From the NCBI GenBank assembly GCA_002914805.1, contig JXTB01000046.1, forward strand, positions 533,392-597,391: 64,000 bases of DNA, written 5' to 3'. The position numbers were made by a program, and so were the translations under genes. Positions 58,461 to 64,000 of the stretch are shown one piece after another. The notes under the pieces were generated by a model. It worked only from the letters and a program-made list of their open reading frames with translations, was not told the origin of the DNA and searched no databases. Each line of letters starts with the position of its first letter. The stretch's first letter is position 1. The stretch comes from Parasponia andersonii. Taxonomy: Eukaryota > Streptophyta > Magnoliopsida > Rosales > Cannabaceae.

Positions 58461-60420
58461 ATATAAGACCAAGTATGAATACAGAAGTTAAAACCAAACT
58501 CTGTTTATTATTCCCTAAAATGCAAAATGCGTAGTCGATAGGGACGTGGACCTGGAGGCTCTATTTGTAAGAAGCAGGTCTTGGACGGACTCGGAAGGAC
58601 ACATCGGAGTGGTAACGCCCTGTTTGCTCCCGATAAAAGCCGAACCCGAGCCTTTTCCTCTGCAGCGACGGGTCCAAGCAGTGGTCGACCAACTCTTAGA
58701 GCTGGTTCCTAGCACGTTCCCATTTGGGGTCGGAGAAGTCCAGCCACGTGCGTGGATCAAATTCTACCAAGACAAGTCATAACAGAGGTTATACATCCTC
58801 AAAGCTGGATGAGCCGGAACTTACATCCTAATCTCCAGAGCTAATCTTGTCAATCATAGCACGGGGAGAATTCATTAAAAACTCTAAATCATATACGATT
58901 GAGCCAGACCCAGAGGTCGGCCGCACTGCTGACAAGGGAATGGCATCGTATATGATGCCCGACCCTGACCATGAATGTAGGCAACAAAAAAGAGAGATGG
59001 GAATAAATGTGAGAAAAATGCGTTGTTTCTATTATTCAAAACAGGTGTTTACAATGAGAGTCAGCTTTACATAACACATTTAGTACTTTACAAATACGCA
59101 AAAAGTGAGAGGCTCTAGTTACCTCTGACGAGGGGAGTACTACTAGCTTCAGCGCTTGGACCAGCCTCGGCAGAGGGCGGCGTACTGGAGTCAGAATTGT
59201 CACTAGACAAAATGACCGCGCCTAACCCTCCGCTAATTAAGGTGCCAAGACCAGGCTGACCGCCACGAACCTCCGCAGCCTGCTCTGACAGACCAGAAGC
59301 GGGAACAATCTCCCTGGCGACAGACACAGATGTAGAGGGCCCGTCTTTTTCTTTGTCAAGCATCTTCAGTACATCAGTAGGGTACATGATATTGATCTCA
59401 TTCCCCAACTACTGCATATAGTGCCTGACGGAATAATGGTCCCTCTCGATGCCTTTCTACTCATCAAACTAGTCTGGCGTTACCACTTCCACGTGGCCCT
59501 CGAATTCCCTATTCTCCCAGCCAGACCTGTAGCTTTCTGCAGAAAGGACATCCACTTGCCTCTGGTACCTTATCTTTAGCTTCTCTGCATCCGCCATCCT
59601 CTCTCTCAGTGCCGCTAGCCTCAGCTCTGCTTGCCGCTGTAACAAGTCAATCAAAAGAATGTTAATATCGACAAGATCTTCGCCGTGCTTGCGAGACAAC
59701 TCCGCATGAGCTCCCATCAGTTTTCTGTGACCCAAGTAAAGATACCGGTTTACCTTGTTGGACTAATCGAGCCTACGCTGCAGGGAATAAGCCTCCAGTT
59801 TGGCTTTTGCCTCAGCTTTCCTCGCCTCTTTGGCATCATCGACAGCTCTATCACAAGCGATGAAAGCTAGCCCCACCTCTGCCCCTGCGTTCTACAGCTC
59901 CTACTTTTTGACCCTGAGCTCGGTTTGGGCCAGACTGGCGGCCTCGGCCTGAGCCAACCTGTCAACCTCTGCTTCGGCCAACTTGGTGAACAGCTCCTTA
60001 CACCTGACCCTCTCGATGCTCAGAGCGTGAGCCACCACGCTGCTGACCCTAGCCTCGTCCAGGCTCCTATACAGGTCAAAGCCTGCCCTCAACGTGGCAA
60101 AGGCGACCTCGCTCCGCTCGGCCATCGCAGCACGGGCGTTCAGCTCCCCGGTCAGCTCCCTGACGTGAGAGGAGTAGAAGGACTAGACGGTAGCTAGCTA
60201 CAGGATACAAGAAAGTAAGGTCAGTATTCAGCAAGGATGCCAAAAAATATGGAAGTGACGGCCAGAAGAGCCAAACTGCGCAATGCTGTGGTCAGCGACG
60301 AGCTCAATGTTCTCCAGGGAGAGCACCTCCAACTCAAACTCCGCAGCTAGACCCTCTCTCTAGGAGTTGTCCGCGTCTGAGGAACGCGGCTCTACCCCAC
60401 CAACCGCAAGGACGCCTTCT
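58461..60420 (-). pseudogene. Tat element 2 antisense gene region, distal part
   Basis: Minus-strand open segments at 59901-60125 (Ala/Glu/Leu heptads, KLAEAEVDRLAQAEAASLAQ), 59469-59735 (ELRLAALRERMADAEKL) and 59115-59408 (Ser/Gly-rich end) form a long coiled-coil region, like that of the antisense region at 44437-46626. The host element's transcript orientation is plus, so this gene is antisense. Interrupted upstream by the solo LTR. Fossil. Confidence 0.7.
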
Positions 60421-63037
60421 TATGGTGCCCAAGATTCTCACATGCTACTAAGCCAATAATAAATATGTTCTAATTGCATATTAAGCATCTAGAAGTCGTT
60501 AATACTAGTTTTATAGTAACATACTCATTTATTATATTATGTGCCTTTACATATATGTTATTACACTAATGATTGTCAAAGTGTCCCAATGCAGTGTAAA
60601 GGTTCAATACCTTCAGAGAGAGAGCTCGGTGTGCTAAAAGAACAAATAATATAATTATGAAAGTAATACTATGTTTGCATTGTTAATTTTAGTGTAATTG
60701 GCTTATTATGAGGCTAGGTTTCACCAAATTACAATAAGATTGGCCATATAGAATCATAAGTCAAAGTATGACTAGTTTTCACTTTCTAAGGTAGGATTCA
60801 CCAACTTTGGCTACACTTGGGTGTATAAGAGTGACCAGCAATGTGATGACTATGCTAAGGATGTTTTAGAGCTGAACACATGGAAAGTAATGTGTAAAAT
60901 ACCCAAAATACCCCTTAGAATTTAAGTTATACCTTTTCTTAGCCATTAAGTGTTGATTTTGGGTCAAATCTGGTCATTTGCTTTCCCTTTCTCTCCAGCC
61001 ATGACTTGAAACTCTCCAATACTTTTTCTAATTCTCTCAACTTCCCTCAAATATTTCCAAGAGTTTCCAAGTGGTAGAACTCAAATTGGAGCCCTAGAAA
61101 GCAAGATACACCAAAACTAGTCCAGATAATTCTATTAAGTTTTTCTTTCTAGGTCTTGTCCTTCAATTTCAATTCTCTGCTTGTTTCCACTTAAATAATG
61201 GTTTTTTCAGGTCTTCTTAAGTCCAAAAATCCAATTCTAAGCCTAAAGAATCAGTTTAGTGGAGGTAGTAGGCAAGAACTCCAACAAAAGCTCAAACTAA
61301 TCAAAGTGAGCATTATGTATGATTTTGAACTTATAGTTAATTTCTTTTGTGTTAGCCCTTAAACCAAAGCAATTATTTCATTAATAATGGTCCTAGAAAC
61401 CCTTATATATTGCTGGAAATATAGAATTTAAGTGGGGAATTCAGGTTACACCTAGAGCCCCAAATTTGATAATTGTGTATTCAAGTGTTTCCGTGGGTGT
61501 ATTAAGCTTTCTATATTTGTAATCTGATTTTCTTAACTTGCAATGGATATGTCATAGATTCTATTATTTATTCCATTAATTTAGCTACTGTTTGTAGCCA
61601 TAGACAAGTGCACAAATTGTTTTAAACTTGTATAAACTGAAAAAGATTTAAATGTGCTTCTATGCTATCCTAGGTATTTCATTTGATTTGTATATGTGGG
61701 AATTGGTTTGTTGATTACTACCACAAGTCTCAAATGGTACCATTTAGAAGCAAATGAACTAGTTTTTCAAAATTAGGTGCCATTTTGGATCATTTTTGTA
61801 CTAATGAACTAGTATTCATATTTTACTACTTTTGAATAGTTTTTCAATGCTAGATATTGGCTACTAAGTACCTTAAGTGATTTATACACTCCTGAGTAAT
61901 TTTAAGATTAAGTTTCTTAAATTGGTGAAAGTTCTGATTTCAGTCTTGTTCAAGTATCTTAATGCTTTCTTTTTGTAAAATGTGCATCTTGAATAATAGT
62001 AATTTATGATAGGTGATTAGCACACCAATCTCTAGAGGATATTGACTCTTTCCACTATCAATTCCTATTCAGGACACGAGGTAAGTAAAGACTTACAACT
62101 GCATCACAAGAACTATATGGAAGATGTATTTATGTGAAACTTACTTATTCCTGAAATTTATGAAATAGCATATGCATGGCATGTTTTGCATGCAAATGGA
62201 GACTTTTATTATAAAAGTATTTGAAAGTGAGTACCATTGTATAAATTTTATAAGATAAGTTTTAATGGCAATTGTTAGTCTGTCAAAGCTAGATAGGTAA
62301 GTTTGTTGATGTAGACTCTCCCGTTGAAGCGGGATTTGCAGATCTTATAATGTGTCTCGTTGAAGCGGGACAATATTAGCGCGGTGCAGGAGGCCTCTTT
62401 GATAAGGGAAGGATTTTTCAAAAAAAAAAAATCTCACACGACAGTCGCACCTTATTTTTACTCTTGGCCAGAGTTTCTGCCCAATGTTATCACGGCCTAT
62501 CGACTTACGAGACAAGCAATATGCTAAGGGGCCCAACTAAGAATAATTTTAAGGAAAATGCATGGACTCGAATATTTAAGAAAGAAAAGGATACAATGGG
62601 AACTTTATGAGATTTTAAAGCATTCATAAGCATGCATAGTTTTTACTTACTGAGATTTAGCTCATTTTAGTCTTGTGATGCAGATGAGGAGGCATATTTT
62701 GGTATTGACTAGCTGGTTACCTGACTTGCCTTTTGTCGCCACGATCATACAGATATAGACGAGCTTGACCCATGGGCGATATTTTTGTTTTGAGATATTT
62801 TGGTGTAATGTAAATACTACTGTTGGTAGCAAAATAAACTGGTGAAAACCTCTTTTAATTGTATATTTTGTAAAGACACTGTTAACAAGAAATGCCATTA
62901 GTTGCTTTTGTTTAAAGGTTTTAGAAAGTTCAAAATTTGCTCACCTTTTTATCAAAATAAAAGATAATATTTAAGAAAGAATAATACTTCATAGTTTGAC
63001 TATATATGAGAATATGGTTAAGCTAGGGGGTGTTACA
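60421..63037 (-). mobile_element. Solo LTR 3, gypsy-type, TG...TA ends
   Basis: A 2617-bp AT-rich insertion in GC-rich sequence, flanked by the 5-bp duplication CTTCT (60416-60420 and 63038-63042). On the minus strand it starts TGTAACACCCCC and ends GGCACCATA, i.e. TG...TA as in solo LTRs 1 and 2. It carries a block GAGCTAAATCTCAGTAAGTA that matches the layout of theirs. No gag or pol. Short minus-strand frames at 62345-62536 and 62662-62898 look accidental. Confidence 0.75.
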
Positions 63038-64000
63038 CTTCTCCCTCCACTAGATGCACTTCAGTAGCTTTTTTCGACGCTCCCGAAGCGACAGAGGTGA
63101 GGATGGTAGGAGGCAAGGCATCGCTGAGCGCGCTTTCGGTGACAGCAGGGGACGGTGACTACTGCTACATCAGCGGCTTCGGCTGCTGCCCCCCCATGGA
63201 GCCCCGCCTGAATGTGATTTTTCGGTCTTGTCTTGACTAACCGCGCCTGACGGGCCGCCGCGCGTAGACCTTCTCCTCCTCATGAGGGTCAACGTAACAC
63301 TGTCGTCATCGCTGTCAGAAGAGGGGGTAGCTCTGCCCCTCTTCCCAGCCGGGCTTTCCTTCCCTTTGGACGGTCGGCCTTGCGACTCCGCTTCATCGGG
63401 ACCGGGGGAGGGGAAGACAGCCGAGATTTCAACCTCGGAGCCCCCCGCTGAGCTCAGCAATCTCCCCACGGGGGCAGGCAGTGCCGGACCCTGCGCCTGT
63501 CTTCGAACCGGAGTTGGGGGAGGAAGAGGTCAGAGCAGCGGGTTCCCCGGGTAGGCTCGAAGGCGCCCTATTGCTGTATACGACCTTTATGGCCGGCATC
63601 TCCCGAGTCGGGGGTCCGCTTGCCTCGGAAGAAGGGACTATAGGTGTTTCACCACCGGGTGCGAACAGGCCCTCCCGGTCATCATCCGAGCCTGTTCTTA
63701 GGGTGACAAATCCCTGCCTCCCGGCTTCATCCTCCAAGGACACCACCAGACGCCGACCAGCGGGGACCTTGGAGCGAGCCTTGTGCACAACGGCATTCCT
63801 TTTGACTGGGGAAGGGTCTGCGGAAGGGCCTGCATCAGAACTTGTAAAGAGTAAGCAATGTGGTTAGAATGCAGCTATGACCTGATCGACGGAGCCCTAG
63901 GATGCGAAAATGAACTCACCCTTAACCCTCTTAGGGGTAGCGGTTTCCTCTTTACAAAGCCTGACCCACTCCTCGTCCACGAGCCTCACTGCCTCTTCGA
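63038..64000 (-). pseudogene. Tat element 2 antisense gene region, proximal part
   Basis: Minus-strand open segments at 63429-63788 and 63170-63469 are Ser/Gly/Pro/Asp-rich (SDSDDDSVTLTLMRRRRS, GSDDDREGLFAPGGETP), like the low-complexity middle of such antisense genes. The conserved N-terminal domain would lie beyond 64000. Fossil, GC-rich. Confidence 0.65.

Larger units (their letters stand above)
53879..64000 (+). mobile_element. Second Ty3/gypsy Tat-lineage element, left-truncated, runs off the window
   Basis: Clearly GC-richer than its surroundings. It begins inside the protease region (no gag, primer site or 5' LTR) directly against the F-box remnant. Plus-strand order is protease, reverse transcriptase, RNase H, second RNase H, integrase, two blocks of tandem repeats, then an extra gene region on the minus strand interrupted by a solo LTR (60421-63037) and continuing past 64000. 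This is the same map as the element at 42789-53754, but the sequences are only distantly related. Many breaks. Its 3' LTR would lie right of the window. Confidence 0.85.

Overview
This is a repeat-rich stretch of a flowering-plant (eudicot-type) nuclear genome. It is AT-rich with many microsatellites and carries long LTR retrotransposons of the Ty1/copia and Ty3/gypsy superfamilies. The host sequence has typical plant features: a three-exon plastid-type gene with GT-AG introns, F-box-associated-domain pseudogenes, a LINE 3' end and MITEs. I cannot name the species from the sequence.

Layout. 1-96 is a GC-rich scrap. 97-726 and 12262-15540 are host-like sequence interrupted by an old copia element on the minus strand (727-12261), which holds a solo LTR (9590-12009) inside one of its own LTRs. 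This block contains F-box pseudogene copy A. 16545-23149 is a second old minus-strand copia element with another LTR-like insertion inside. 23941-32349 is a head-to-tail array of seven ~0.8 kb units, split by a second solo LTR (24750-27478). Each unit holds decayed minus-strand coding sequence for the same unrecognised protein: a hydrophobic start, an acidic Ser/Asp-rich middle with a 39-residue internal duplication, and a Cys/His-rich end. 32905-33375 holds AT microsatellites and a MITE pair. 33376-34822 is a LINE 3' end with a MITE in it. 36146-38345 repeats material already seen at 97-560 and 13915-15540.

38565-39701 is the one intact-looking host gene, a three-exon pterin-4a-carbinolamine dehydratase-like (RAF2-type) gene on the plus strand. 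41960-42788 plus 53755-53878 is F-box pseudogene copy B, cut in two by a structurally complete 11-kb gypsy element of the Tat lineage (42789-53754, minus strand, 5-bp target duplication AATAG). From 53879 to the window end lies a GC-richer second Tat-lineage element on the plus strand, left-truncated, with tandem repeats after pol and a third solo LTR (60421-63037) in its antisense gene region.

How the parts relate. Most of the window is nested fossil retroelements. The two Tat elements share a layout: pol in one direction, then an extra gene region on the opposite strand before the 3' end. The three solo LTRs look like one lineage, each with 5-bp target duplications and TG...TA ends. The two F-box copies and their flanks form a segmental duplication whose pieces lie in a different order on each side. 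The least explained object is the seven-unit array.
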